Assembly: GCF_005217615.1 (NCBI RefSeq)
Contig: NZ_SZNK01000001.1
Coordinates: 3,064,501-3,128,500 of the forward strand
DNA from: Brevibacillus antibioticus
Lineage (GTDB): Bacteria; Bacillota; Bacilli; Brevibacillales; Brevibacillaceae
Length of the DNA stretch: 64,000 bases
Direction of reading: 5' to 3'
The notes below the pieces were generated by a model. The model made no database searches. It saw nothing but the letters and a program-made list of their open reading frames with translations, and had not been told where the DNA came from. Positions 17,338-26,254 of this stretch are shown piece by piece; the stretch's first letter is position 1, and each line of letters starts with the position of its first letter. A program made the translations under genes and the position numbers.

Positions 17338-18252
17338 TTAGAAAAGATTCATACTCAAATACCGCTCTCCCGTGTCAGGCGCAATGCAAACGACCCGCTT
17401 ACCCACTCCCAGCCTTTTGGCAATCGTGATGGCAGCAAAGACCGAGGCACCCGATGAAGGACCGACGAGAATCCCTTCCAACGCCGCAAGCTGCCGCATG
17501 CTTTGTAGGGCCTCTTCGTCTGCGATTTGAATGATTTCATTATAAATGCTTGTATTGAGGATGTGCGGAACAAAACCAGGGCTCGTGCCGACCAGTTTAT
17601 GTGGACCAGGCTTTCCGCCAGATAGTACCGGGGAGCCTTTTGGCTCGACGACAGCGATATATAGCTCCGGGAGCTTTTCGCGCAATGCTTCGCCCGTTCC
17701 GGTAATCGTTCCGCCCGTCCCAGCTGTGGCGACAAAAGCATCCAGTCGACCATTCGTTTGCGCAAAAATCTCCTCAGCCGTCGTCGTTCGATGGATGTCC
17801 GGGTTTGCCTGATTCTCGAATTGCTGGGGAATAAAGCTGCGCGGAATCTCTTTTTGCAGCTCTTGCGCTTTGGCAATCGCCCCCGGCATCCTCAGCTCGC
17901 TCGGTGTCAATACAACCTCTGCCCCATATGCTCTCAAAATATTGATCCGTTCCTTCGACATATTGTCAGGCATGACCAAAATCGCGCGATAGCCTTTTGC
18001 TGCGGCATTCATCGCCAAGCCGATTCCGGTATTCCCGCTCGTCGGCTCTATGATCGTATCCCCGGGTTGAATCAGTCCCGCTTGCTCAGCCGTCAAAATC
18101 AGATTGTAGGCAGCGCGATCCTTCACACTCCCAGACGGATTGAATTTCTCCAGCTTCACAAAAACTTCTGCTGCTCCTTCAGGAACCATGCGCCTCAGTC
18201 GAACAATCGGCGTATTTCCAATCAATTCGGTAATGTTCTGGTAGACGCTCAT
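17338..18252 (-). CDS. cysK: Cysteine synthase A (O-acetylserine sulfhydrylase)
   Basis: 304 residues; ATG with AGGAGGAG upstream. The PLP lysine is in PSGSVKDRAAYN; the substrate loop is PTSGNTGIGLAMNAA; the phosphate-binding loop is ATAGTGGTITGTGEAL. It replaces the acetate of O-acetylserine with sulfide to give cysteine. At 304 residues it is typical. Being followed by a flavin monooxygenase rather than a sulfur gene suggests it may be a secondary copy, possibly with a different acceptor. Confidence 0.93.
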   Translation of the reverse strand: MSVYQNITELIGNTPIVRLRRMVPEGAAEVFVKLEKFNPSGSVKDRAAYNLILTAEQAGLIQPGDTIIEPTSGNTGIGLAMNAAAKGYRAILVMPDNMSKERINILRAYGAEVVLTPSELRMPGAIAKAQELQKEIPRSFIPQQFENQANPDIHRTTTAEEIFAQTNGRLDAFVATAGTGGTITGTGEALREKLPELYIAVVEPKGSPVLSGGKPGPHKLVGTSPGFVPHILNTSIYNEIIQIADEEALQSMRQLAALEGILVGPSSGASVFAAITIAKRLGVGKRVVCIAPDTGERYLSMNLF

Positions 18253-18353
18253 CGTACTCCTCCTGGAAAATTTGCCTTATGATTATCTCTTAGTAATACT
18301 ATAAGAATAATACAATTTTTCCGACCTGAAAATGATAAGGGTGCTCAAATGGG

Positions 18354-18380
18354 AAAAAGCTCTCGAATGAGAGCCTTCTT
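18354..18380 (-). terminator. Terminator after membrane-anchored protein
   Basis: GCTCTC and GAGAGC pair around a four-base loop; on the minus strand TTTTT follows, just beyond the stop at 18386. Confidence 0.7.
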
Positions 18381-18385
18381 CCTGT

Positions 18386-19441
18386 CTAAAAACTATATTT
18401 TGCTTTTGTCTGATTCAATACATTCACCGCTTGTTGATACAGGCTGTTCGCGGTTTCTTTCACTTTTGCTTGCCCGCTTTTATCTACCGAGCCTTGGCGT
18501 TGCTTCGCCTGCGTGATTGAATCAGTCGCCGTCTTGACTGCCGCATGGATTGCTTTTTCCCGTTTCTCGGCATCCGGCACGGTCGTTTTGATTTCCGCCC
18601 ATATCGCTTGGATATCCTTCATGTCGGTCTCCATGATGGCGATCATTTCTTGCATGTTTTTGTTTTTATCCTGGATCGAGCCATCCATGGTGTTCATCCC
18701 ATCGACCAACACCTTCATACTGCCCACTGTTCCTTGCATGACCTCGAATTCCATCTTGCTCAAGCCTGGCTGCGTCGAATAGGTACGAATCTCTTCCAAC
18801 AGTCTTTGCAGCTCCTCAATTTGATCGCTTGAAAACTGCGCTTCATCCGTAAATTGCAGCTCGTCCAAATACTTTGCTGTTTCAATCAGATCAGCCTCTA
18901 GCTTTCCTGTCTGTTCTACTTTTTTGGCGAAGTCGACACGTGCCGCTTCTTTGACGCTTCGTTCTGCTACTTCTTTCTTTTTTACTTCCGCTTCCTCGTT
19001 GATGCGCTTGGTTAATGTCGCCAATTTGCTTTCGTACGCGCTTTTATTTGTGGCGACAAGACTCGGCAGTCCCTTATTCTCTTCCATGAGTAGGCCGTCA
19101 AAATGGAGCTCATCACCCTCCACTGTGCCGATGATATCCTGACCAGTTGCCGGATTTTTCAGGGTCAGCTGCTCCCCATCCATCGTTCCCTCCAGCAGGA
19201 TCGATTCGGTTTTCAGAACGGGGATGCTGTCTTCCGTTTCGACGATGGAATCTGTTATTTTTACGTTTACTTTCTCGTTATTTACCGTGACACTCGTGTA
19301 TAGCATACGTGTATCGTCTTCGTACAAATACCCTTCCGCCAGTGTCACAGGAGCAAAGAAACGATAGCCTGCGTATCCCAGCAATGCGACGATGACCATA
19401 GCCATGACGATCATGATGCTTTTGTTTTTTTTTCCCTTCAT
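18386..19441 (-). CDS. Membrane-anchored extracytoplasmic helical protein
   Basis: 351 residues. A Lys-rich start (MKGKKNKS) precedes one hydrophobic segment at about residues 9-28, so the bulk is outside the membrane, or it is an uncleaved signal anchor. Residues 30-120 look like a beta-rich domain (VTVNNEKVNVKITD, EGTVEGDELHFDG). The rest is helical and charged, with possible coiled coil (KRINEEAEVKKKEVAERS). I do not recognise a family. It is monocistronic. Exposure to the wall space is the safest statement. Confidence 0.75.
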   Translation of the reverse strand: MKGKKNKSIMIVMAMVIVALLGYAGYRFFAPVTLAEGYLYEDDTRMLYTSVTVNNEKVNVKITDSIVETEDSIPVLKTESILLEGTMDGEQLTLKNPATGQDIIGTVEGDELHFDGLLMEENKGLPSLVATNKSAYESKLATLTKRINEEAEVKKKEVAERSVKEAARVDFAKKVEQTGKLEADLIETAKYLDELQFTDEAQFSSDQIEELQRLLEEIRTYSTQPGLSKMEFEVMQGTVGSMKVLVDGMNTMDGSIQDKNKNMQEMIAIMETDMKDIQAIWAEIKTTVPDAEKREKAIHAAVKTATDSITQAKQRQGSVDKSGQAKVKETANSLYQQAVNVLNQTKAKYSF

Positions 19442-19567
19442 GCTGCGGCGACCCCTTTACCCACAAATTCTATTACGTTTGACCTATTTTCCTGCCAAAA
19501 CGTGCCATAGTTTAATGATACATGAATCGCGGGGGAAAACCCTATGAGTCTAAAGGCCAAAACAAGA

Positions 19568-20378
19568 TTAATAGAACGTATTACCAAAATCGTGACTGAA
19601 ATCGAGTGTTTGACCTTCTTCGATTGTAATCGTGGAGAGTTCATATTTTAAATGTAATAGACTAATCCTTACAAATGAATCCCAATTTCTGATGTAAGGT
19701 TTCAATATACTTGTGAAATATTCATCAATAGGCTCATTAATATTGCGAGTGGTTTGTGCTGATACGACCAAGATGTGATATTCTCCAGCCGGTAAGTTAC
19801 CAACCTCGTAATTTCCATATCCATTTGCTTTTGCAGCAAATAATCCCACGTTTTTTTTGGTACTGTACCTATTGCAAATATACTCTCTTCATCATCAGTG
19901 AGCGTATTCTTATCATAACCTTTGGAAATGAGTAGAATCCTTGCATTCACATCCGGCTTCGTCCCAACAAAATCGTTATACTGCCAAGTAATCGTACCCT
20001 TGAGCGATCCCTTTTGGGTAGGAATTGCTGGTTGTGCTACTTGTCCTACGACATTATTTTGTTGGCCTACCGTTTCAACCGGATAAGCTGCTGGCATCGC
20101 CACGTCCGTTGTACTTTTCCCCTCCGCCGATACAGGTACAGCATGTGACTGCTGATTTGTGCCCGCTTCCTGACCTGTAGACACCGGACTTACGGGTGCG
20201 GGCTGATTCGTTTCCTTTTTCGCTACGGGTCGCGATCCTAGTAGATCATCAAGGTTTTTCCCAGATAGAAAATAGCACCGCTGGCAATTCCGAGGATGAT
20301 GGCAATTACCAATAAAAAAGTAAGGAGTTCTTTGAAAAATCCGGGTTTCTTCGCTTTTGCTGTGTTGGCATCTGCCAT
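19568..20378 (-). pseudogene. Membrane-anchored beta-sandwich protein gene, two frameshifts at A-runs
   Basis: The ATG at 20378 follows GGAGGGG. The first frame gives a cytoplasmic start, one membrane helix (ELLTFLLVIAIILGIASG) and reaches CTG GGA AAA (20264-20256), then stops at TAG six codons on. A -1 shift on G-GGA-AAA continues through a Pro/Gln/Thr-rich linker into GSLKGTITWQYNDFVG. A second -1 shift at the A8 run (19851-19858) continues into GNYEVGNLPAGEYHILVV, a carboxypeptidase-regulatory-like beta-sandwich, and the stop at 19568. With both shifts the product is 270 residues. Each repair equals one extra A, so sequencing undercalls, real decay or programmed slippage are all possible. 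Confidence 0.75.
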
Positions 20379-20494
20379 GGTACCCCTCCAGTTTCTCTAT
20401 CAAGTTATGTGGAGATTTTCCAATCAATATTTTACCAATAGATAGATTCTAGGTCTAGGTTCCTATGACTCGCATTGCACAGGCTAGATATAGC

Positions 20495-20524
20495 AAAAAG
20501 CCGATGTCTTCCCAACATCGGCTT
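20495..20524 (-). terminator. Terminator of the sugar operon
   Basis: AAGCCGATG (20498-20506) pairs with CATCGGCTT (20516-20524); on the minus strand TTTTTGC follows. It lies 18 bp after the stop of the ROK kinase gene. Confidence 0.85.
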
Positions 20525-20542
20525 CAAGCTCTCTCATTCTTG

Positions 20543-21556
20543 TTATACCTCAACCATTTCACGCTCGGACGGATAATACATGCCTGCAGCACCGAGCACA
20601 CCTGCTTCCGCACCAATTGTAGTCAACTGGATGCTCGCTTGGTTTGCCATCCGAGCGATAGAGCGCTTGCGAATGACGTTCTTCGCTTCTGCAAGCAGTA
20701 GCTGTCCGTTCTTCATCACACCGCCACCAATGACAATCACCTGCGGATTGAACAGATGGATCAGATTGGTCAGCCCGACCCCGAGATAATAACCAGCTTC
20801 CTTCATCAAGGTCATGCTGAGTAAATCTCCCCGAACCGCTGCCTCTCCTACCTCTCTAGCCGTTATCCTGCTCAAGTCATTCCCATTTTCAACGAGCAAC
20901 GAGCTTGTAACACCCTGTCGAAGCTGCTCCCTGGCTCTACTTGCCAAAGCCAGCCCAGACGTGTAATTTTCCAGGCATCCTCTATTCCCGCACACGCACT
21001 GCGGTCCTTTTGGATCAAGCGAAATATGCCCGAACTCCCCAGCACTATCGCCGATACCTGTAATCAGCCGTCCTCCACTAATAATACCAGCACCAACACC
21101 CGTACTGACCGTTACATAGATCAAGTCTTTCGTGCCTCGTGCACTTCCAAACGCCCATTCTGCTACCGCTGCTGCATTGGCATCATTGATCACTTGCACG
21201 GCTACGCCAAACCTCTCCTGAAGCATCGCGCCGATCGGCACATCGCTCCAGTTTAGATTGCTCGCAAAAATGACCATTTGACGCTGCGTATCAATAATTC
21301 CCGCAGTGGCAATCCCGATCCCGCGAATGCGTGAGAGATGGATGCCACTATCATCTAGAACAGTCTGCACCAAATCACCGATACGACTAATGACTGCCTG
21401 CGCTGCCTCTTTTGTTTGGGTCGCTGCGTTCGCCTGCCTGAGGATATTACCATGCTCATCGACGATCGCGGCCATGATCTTCGTGCCTCCCAGATCAATC
21501 CCGATGGCATATGGTTTGTCTTGATTCATCTTCCGCTTCACATCCTTGTTGTCCAT
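20543..21556 (-). CDS. ROK-family sugar kinase
   Basis: 337 residues. The ATP-binding phosphate-1 motif is AIGIDLGGTKIMAAIVD; the ROK signature lies around GEFGHISLDPKGPQC with the zinc motif CVCGNRGCLE, and the catalytic Asp sits in NDANAAAVAEWAFG. No helix-turn-helix precedes it, so it is a kinase (glucokinase-like) rather than a repressor. It is the last gene of the sugar operon, its ATG directly abutting the isomerase stop; an ATG nine codons later has the better ribosome binding site (AAGGATG). It phosphorylates the hexose released by the upstream enzymes. Confidence 0.9.
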   Translation of the reverse strand: MDNKDVKRKMNQDKPYAIGIDLGGTKIMAAIVDEHGNILRQANAATQTKEAAQAVISRIGDLVQTVLDDSGIHLSRIRGIGIATAGIIDTQRQMVIFASNLNWSDVPIGAMLQERFGVAVQVINDANAAAVAEWAFGSARGTKDLIYVTVSTGVGAGIISGGRLITGIGDSAGEFGHISLDPKGPQCVCGNRGCLENYTSGLALASRAREQLRQGVTSSLLVENGNDLSRITAREVGEAAVRGDLLSMTLMKEAGYYLGVGLTNLIHLFNPQVIVIGGGVMKNGQLLLAEAKNVIRKRSIARMANQASIQLTTIGAEAGVLGAAGMYYPSEREMVEV

Positions 21557-22390
21557 TCACGATTGAAAAATGGCGTCCAACGCTTGGGACGTATGCACGA
21601 TCAATTGCTCAGGCAACTGGCTATAAGGCGAGATTTCCGGGATGATGTAGCCTTCATACCCGATCTCACGCAACGCTTCCACCACGCGGTTCCATGGGAT
21701 ATCGCCAGCGAGCAGCGGCACGAAACCTGTGATGTTGCCTGTCGTTGTCTTGAAATCTTTGACGTGAATAGCTTGGATTCTCTTGCCCAAAATGCGAATC
21801 CATTGCTCAGGAAAACCGAATTGCAACACGTTGCCTACATCAAAATAAGCGCCTACCCACGGACTGTCTACTTCATCGATCAAGCGGGCCATCTCCAGTG
21901 GACTAAGCAAAAACTTGTTCCACACGTTTTCTACCCCGATGTATACCTGATGCTGCTCCGCCTTTTTCGCCAAGCGCTGCAAGGCTTCACACGCTCGCTC
22001 GTAGGCCGTATCATACGACACCTCAGCCGTTACGAGACCTGGGACGACGAGGACGGTCCGTGAGCCAAAAATGCTTGCCGCCTCTATCATTTTCTCGACA
22101 ACACGAATGCCTTGCTCGCGGATCGCTTCCTCATTGTGTGTCAATGGATATTTCCATAAAAGAGCAGTAGAGACGCTTGGCAGCTCCAAACCGAGCTCGC
22201 CAGCCTCATCTGCTAGCCCCTTTAATTCCTGCTCTGTCATCTCTAGATGAAAGGGAGCATCTCCCTCGTCCAAATTTAGTTCTACCCCTTGAAAGCCATG
22301 TGCTTTCGCCTGGCGAAACATTTCTTGCACGCTCGTTTCCTTTGGGAAGCACCAAGCATTGATTCCCTTTTGAAAAGCCATGCGCCTCAC
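21557..22390 (-). CDS. Sugar phosphate isomerase/epimerase-like TIM barrel
   Basis: 277 residues of the AP endonuclease-2/xylose isomerase-like fold. Metal ligands are suggested by GVENVW (Glu), YFDVGNVL (Asp), AIHVKDF (His/Asp) and IIPEIS (Glu), the expected order for the IolE/IolI/hydroxypyruvate-isomerase group. It overlaps the upstream oxidoreductase by 4 bp and the kinase follows at once. Next to Gfo/Idh/MocA enzymes such barrels usually isomerise or epimerise keto-sugar intermediates. The precise reaction is unknown. Confidence 0.88.
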   Translation of the reverse strand: MRRMAFQKGINAWCFPKETSVQEMFRQAKAHGFQGVELNLDEGDAPFHLEMTEQELKGLADEAGELGLELPSVSTALLWKYPLTHNEEAIREQGIRVVEKMIEAASIFGSRTVLVVPGLVTAEVSYDTAYERACEALQRLAKKAEQHQVYIGVENVWNKFLLSPLEMARLIDEVDSPWVGAYFDVGNVLQFGFPEQWIRILGKRIQAIHVKDFKTTTGNITGFVPLLAGDIPWNRVVEALREIGYEGYIIPEISPYSQLPEQLIVHTSQALDAIFQS

Positions 22391-23361
22391 TCCCCTTTTC
22401 TCAAAATGGTGACCGGCTTTTCTTCTTGTGCCGATTGATTCGCTGCCAACGTTACTTCTAGCGTCTTTCTTGCTGATTCATACGGCGACAGAATCAAGCT
22501 GCGGTCCCCAGTCATAATCGCTGTAATAAACGCCCGATCTTGCTCCACATACATATCCACCGTGCTCTCTTTTGTACGTGTTCCCTGCTCATCCATGATC
22601 GCTAATTTCTTTCCGTCAATCATGATGCGGAAATCTTTGCCCAAGATTTCTACATTCGTACGGTGATCCGGCTGGATGAAGCACGTATCCAGATGTCCTA
22701 GTGCCCCTGACTGAAACACCATACTAATGGAAGTCACGTCTGGAATATCGATGTTTGGAATGTCACGCGAGACGAGCAAGGCCATCTGCGCATAGACTTT
22801 CTCGATATCTCCTGCCAAATACCGCATCATGTCCAGCGTATGTGTCGCCTGCTCGACAAGCTGTCCACCCGACTTGCCCATTTCCCTCCACCAAGGTGTT
22901 GCAACGAACTTGGTCAAATAATGGCCCCGGACGAGTGCAATCGACTTGCCCTCCAAGTACGCTTTCGCTTCCTGCACGATATCGAGATAGCGTAGGCAAT
23001 AGCCAGTCGCAGTGATAATCCCTGCCTTTTCAATCGCTGCTTGCTTTTCGTTTACTTTCTGAATGTCGAGTCCAATTGGCTTTTCCACAAACAAATGAAT
23101 GCCTTTCGCCGCCGCCGTTTCCTCAATCTCTTCATGTGCAAAAGGAGGGACACATACGAACAAAGCATCCAGCTTTTCTGCCTCCAATAGCTCACGCCAC
23201 GAGGTGTAGCCATGCGCCCCAATGCGCTCAGCAGTTTCTATAGCCGCCTCTTGATTCACGTCGCACACAGCAACGACCTTTACCCTTTCGTCCGTCAACA
23301 AGCCTTTTAGATGATGCTGCCCGATTCCACCTACGCCGATCATGCCTACACGTACACTCAT
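22387..23361 (-). CDS. Gfo/Idh/MocA-family oxidoreductase (third in operon)
   Basis: 324 residues. The N-terminal NAD(P) Rossmann domain has VGMIGVGGIGQHHLKGLL; the conserved EKPIGLD loop holds the catalytic Lys; the C-terminal alpha/beta domain includes GGQLVEQATHTLDMMRYL with the catalytic His. It differs clearly from its two neighbours of the same family, so the three are not recent duplicates. Probable role: NAD-dependent oxidation or reduction of a sugar hydroxyl in a keto-sugar route. Confidence 0.9.
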   Translation of the reverse strand: MSVRVGMIGVGGIGQHHLKGLLTDERVKVVAVCDVNQEAAIETAERIGAHGYTSWRELLEAEKLDALFVCVPPFAHEEIEETAAAKGIHLFVEKPIGLDIQKVNEKQAAIEKAGIITATGYCLRYLDIVQEAKAYLEGKSIALVRGHYLTKFVATPWWREMGKSGGQLVEQATHTLDMMRYLAGDIEKVYAQMALLVSRDIPNIDIPDVTSISMVFQSGALGHLDTCFIQPDHRTNVEILGKDFRIMIDGKKLAIMDEQGTRTKESTVDMYVEQDRAFITAIMTGDRSLILSPYESARKTLEVTLAANQSAQEEKPVTILRKGE

Positions 23362-23376
23362 GCGTCCTTCACCGTC

Positions 23377-24351
23377 CTAGCGTAATACGACTGGTTGCTT
23401 CTGTTCAGCGGATCGATAAGCGGCGAGTGCAACTTCCACAGCCCGCAAGCCGTCTTCACCCGTAATCGACGGCGCTTTCTTTTCTCGCACGCTGGTGACG
23501 AAATCCTTGACCAATTGACTGTCCATGTCATCGCCCCAGTTGACCCACTTCAAGCCTTTTTCATTGGAATACACATCCAGCTTTTGAGAAAAAGCGTCTA
23601 GCGAAATTGTGCCCTCTGTCCCGATAATTTCCATCGTCACGTCTCCCCATGTCGGGAAGGACTTGTTGCGAGACCAGCTGCAATCGAGTGTGGCAAATAC
23701 CCCATTCTCAAATTCCATGGTCAAAATGCCGCAATCATCAATCGGCGTATCGGAAAACTTGCTGTCTATCTCCGCGTAAACCTCACGCACTTCAGCGTTC
23801 ATAAACCAACGCATCAAATCAACAACGTGAACCGTGTGATCGATCACTGCACCTCCGCCGGATTTCTCGGGATCAACGAACCAACCACCAGGATTTTGTC
23901 CGCGGTTCGTACCCCGGATTGCCATGACCCGTCCGACCTTGCCTTGCTCCACCAACTGCTTTGCTCGAACGACAGCCGGATGGAATCGCACGGGGAATGC
24001 TGTCTGCAAAATGACACCTTGCTCGCGGCAAAAGTCGATCATCTCTGGAGCAGCCTCGGCTGTTGTCGCCAACGGTTTTTCGCACAAGATGTGCTTGCCA
24101 GCCTTCGCTGCCGCTAACGTATGCTCTTGGTGCTTGGCGTTTTCCGAGGTGACGATGACCGCATCGATATCCGTTGCGAGCAGCTCATGATAATCGGCGA
24201 AGAACGGAACACCAAACGTTTCAGCCGCCGCCTTTCCACGCCCTTCATCCTCATCTGCTACCCCGACCAATTGAACCCCATCTAATTTCGCAACCGCATT
24301 TGCGTAACTGTATGCATGCATATGTGCAACACTGATGATTCCGATTTTCAT
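23377..24351 (-). CDS. Gfo/Idh/MocA-family oxidoreductase (second in operon)
   Basis: 324 residues. The N terminus MKIGIISVAHMHAYSYANAV has the glycine-poor variant of the Rossmann motif. The catalytic Lys is in CEKPLATTAE; SGGGAVIDHTVHVVDLMRWF carries the substrate-site Asp/His. The gap to the next gene is 15 bp. The atypical cofactor loop is also seen in Gfo/Idh/MocA proteins acting on glycosides, but the substrate cannot be assigned. Confidence 0.9.
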   Translation of the reverse strand: MKIGIISVAHMHAYSYANAVAKLDGVQLVGVADEDEGRGKAAAETFGVPFFADYHELLATDIDAVIVTSENAKHQEHTLAAAKAGKHILCEKPLATTAEAAPEMIDFCREQGVILQTAFPVRFHPAVVRAKQLVEQGKVGRVMAIRGTNRGQNPGGWFVDPEKSGGGAVIDHTVHVVDLMRWFMNAEVREVYAEIDSKFSDTPIDDCGILTMEFENGVFATLDCSWSRNKSFPTWGDVTMEIIGTEGTISLDAFSQKLDVYSNEKGLKWVNWGDDMDSQLVKDFVTSVREKKAPSITGEDGLRAVEVALAAYRSAEQKQPVVLR

Positions 24352-24364
24352 GTCCAGTCCCCTC

Positions 24365-25354
24365 CTACACCAAAGTTACGGGTTTGCCCGTTTCGATTGA
24401 CACAAGCGCAGCACGAGCGATTTCTACCGCTTTCACGGCGTCTTCTGCTGTCACGAGTGGCTCCAGATCACGGTCGATGCATTCGATGAAATGCTTCAGT
24501 TCTCTGAAATACGGATTTTCACGTAGCGGACTCTCCGGAACTGCGACTCCACTCATGCCTGCTTGCTTCGAGCGATTAACCGCCACTAGCGGTTTTTCCT
24601 TCGAGCTGTCGTAGGAAATGATGCCTTCCTTGCCTGCCAGCTCCATTTTCATCGCAAAGCCTTCATGTGCCCACGAGCCTTCCACATGTGCAATCATGCC
24701 GTTCTTGAAGCGAAGCGTAACCAGCGCGTAATCCATTCGGGCAAAGCCTCGACCAAGCAAGCCCTTCGCGTACACACGCTCCACATCTCCGAAGCACCAA
24801 CGCAAAAAGTCAAAATCGTGAATGATCATATCTAAAACAAGGCTGCCACTGTTTTGGTAGTCCGCGTACCAGTCATTCCACGCTGTCGGGAAGATACCAC
24901 CGCGGAACGTACGTGCCACACCCACGTTGCCAATCGCGCCGTCATTTACCAGTTGACGGGACTTTTCGTACTCTGGGAAAAAGCGCAAGACGTGTCCGAC
25001 GAACAGCTTGACGTTTTTCTCCCGGCAATAATCAACAATAAAGCGAGCTTCTTCCTTATCACGAGCCAGCGGCTTTTCGCAAATGACATGCTTGCCTGCA
25101 TCCGCAGCCTTTTTTACATACGTTTTATGCAGGTATGTAGGTAAACACACGTCTACGATGTCAACCTGCGCCAGTTTTTCTATAGCCTCTTCATAGCTTT
25201 CAAACCATTCTGTTTTTGTCTCGGCTGCCAGCTCTTTTCCTCTCTCGCTACGGATATCGACGATCCCGACCAGCTTAACGTTCTCCATGGCAGCATACGA
25301 TTTCGCGTGAACAGTCCCCATGGTTCCTGCTCCGATTACCAGAACATGATGCAT
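24365..25354 (-). CDS. Gfo/Idh/MocA-family oxidoreductase (first in operon)
   Basis: 329 residues. The cofactor loop is VIGAGTMGTVHAKSYAAMEN, the catalytic Lys is in CEKPLARDKEEA, and the active site segment is GSLVLDMIIHDFDFLRWCFG, the myo-inositol 2-dehydrogenase-like pattern. It follows the permease gene by 27 bp with a clear ribosome binding site (AAAAGGAGTG). The first of three dehydrogenases in one transcript. Confidence 0.9.
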   Translation of the reverse strand: MHHVLVIGAGTMGTVHAKSYAAMENVKLVGIVDIRSERGKELAAETKTEWFESYEEAIEKLAQVDIVDVCLPTYLHKTYVKKAADAGKHVICEKPLARDKEEARFIVDYCREKNVKLFVGHVLRFFPEYEKSRQLVNDGAIGNVGVARTFRGGIFPTAWNDWYADYQNSGSLVLDMIIHDFDFLRWCFGDVERVYAKGLLGRGFARMDYALVTLRFKNGMIAHVEGSWAHEGFAMKMELAGKEGIISYDSSKEKPLVAVNRSKQAGMSGVAVPESPLRENPYFRELKHFIECIDRDLEPLVTAEDAVKAVEIARAALVSIETGKPVTLV

Positions 25355-25381
25355 AATGGTTCACTCCTTTTGGGAAAAAGT

Positions 25382-26224
25382 CTATTTGGACCCAGTTAGG
25401 GTAATTCCCTCGACAAAATGCTTTTGCAAGAAAATAAAGACGATGATCATTGGCCAAATGGCAAGAACGGAGCCCGCCATCAATATCGGGTAGTTCGTCA
25501 AATTGGTGTGCTCGCCCGTCAAGTACGCCAAGCCAGCAGAGAGCGGCATTTTATCAGGCGTGCTGTTAACGATGAGCGGCCACATCAGGTCGTTCCAAGA
25601 CCACAACGCTACGAAAATAGCGAGTGCGATCAAGCCGGGCTTCGCCAACGGCAGCATAATTCTCCAGTAAATCTGAAAATGGTTGCAGCCATCGAGCTTC
25701 GCCGCTTCTTCCAGTTCTTTCGGCAGCGACATGAAAAACTGACGCAGAAGAAACGTGCCGAATGCACTGAACAAGCCCGGTACAATCAATGCTGTCAACG
25801 TATTCAGCCAGCCGAGCTCTTTCATGATCATAAATTGTGGGAGTAGAAACACCTGACCTGGCACCATCAAAACGGTCAAGAACAGGATGAACAAGGCGTT
25901 TCGCCCTGGAAATTCAATCCGCGCGAATGCGTACGCCGCAAGCGAGCAAAGGAATACTTGCCCGACTACCTTCGCCGCGGTTGTGATCACGGTATTCCAA
26001 TAAAAGTCCAAGAACGGCAGCATCTCAAAAATATGGGTGTAATTCTCCCATTGATATTTGGTCGGCAAAATGACCGGAGGCACCTGTGTCGATTCGCCCA
26101 GTGACTTGAGCGAAGTGAGAACCATCCAGATGAATGGCGCAATCATCACGAGAGCACCTGCAATCAACAGCAGATGAACTAACAATTTCTTGGTCGTTTT
26201 ATTCCGACTCGTATAAACACTCAT
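25382..26224 (-). CDS. Carbohydrate ABC transporter permease (MalG type)
   Basis: 280 residues with about six membrane segments. The EAA loop that docks the ATPase is EEAAKLDGCNHFQIYWRIML, with the expected EAA---G spacing. It is the second inner-membrane subunit of a CUT1 sugar importer together with the gene at 26255. No ATPase gene is in the operon, so a shared MsmK/UgpC-type ATPase is needed. Confidence 0.93.
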   Translation of the reverse strand: MSVYTSRNKTTKKLLVHLLLIAGALVMIAPFIWMVLTSLKSLGESTQVPPVILPTKYQWENYTHIFEMLPFLDFYWNTVITTAAKVVGQVFLCSLAAYAFARIEFPGRNALFILFLTVLMVPGQVFLLPQFMIMKELGWLNTLTALIVPGLFSAFGTFLLRQFFMSLPKELEEAAKLDGCNHFQIYWRIMLPLAKPGLIALAIFVALWSWNDLMWPLIVNSTPDKMPLSAGLAYLTGEHTNLTNYPILMAGSVLAIWPMIIVFIFLQKHFVEGITLTGSK

Positions 26225-26254
26225 TCCCTATCCCTCCCGTCTGTTCAGCTTTGA

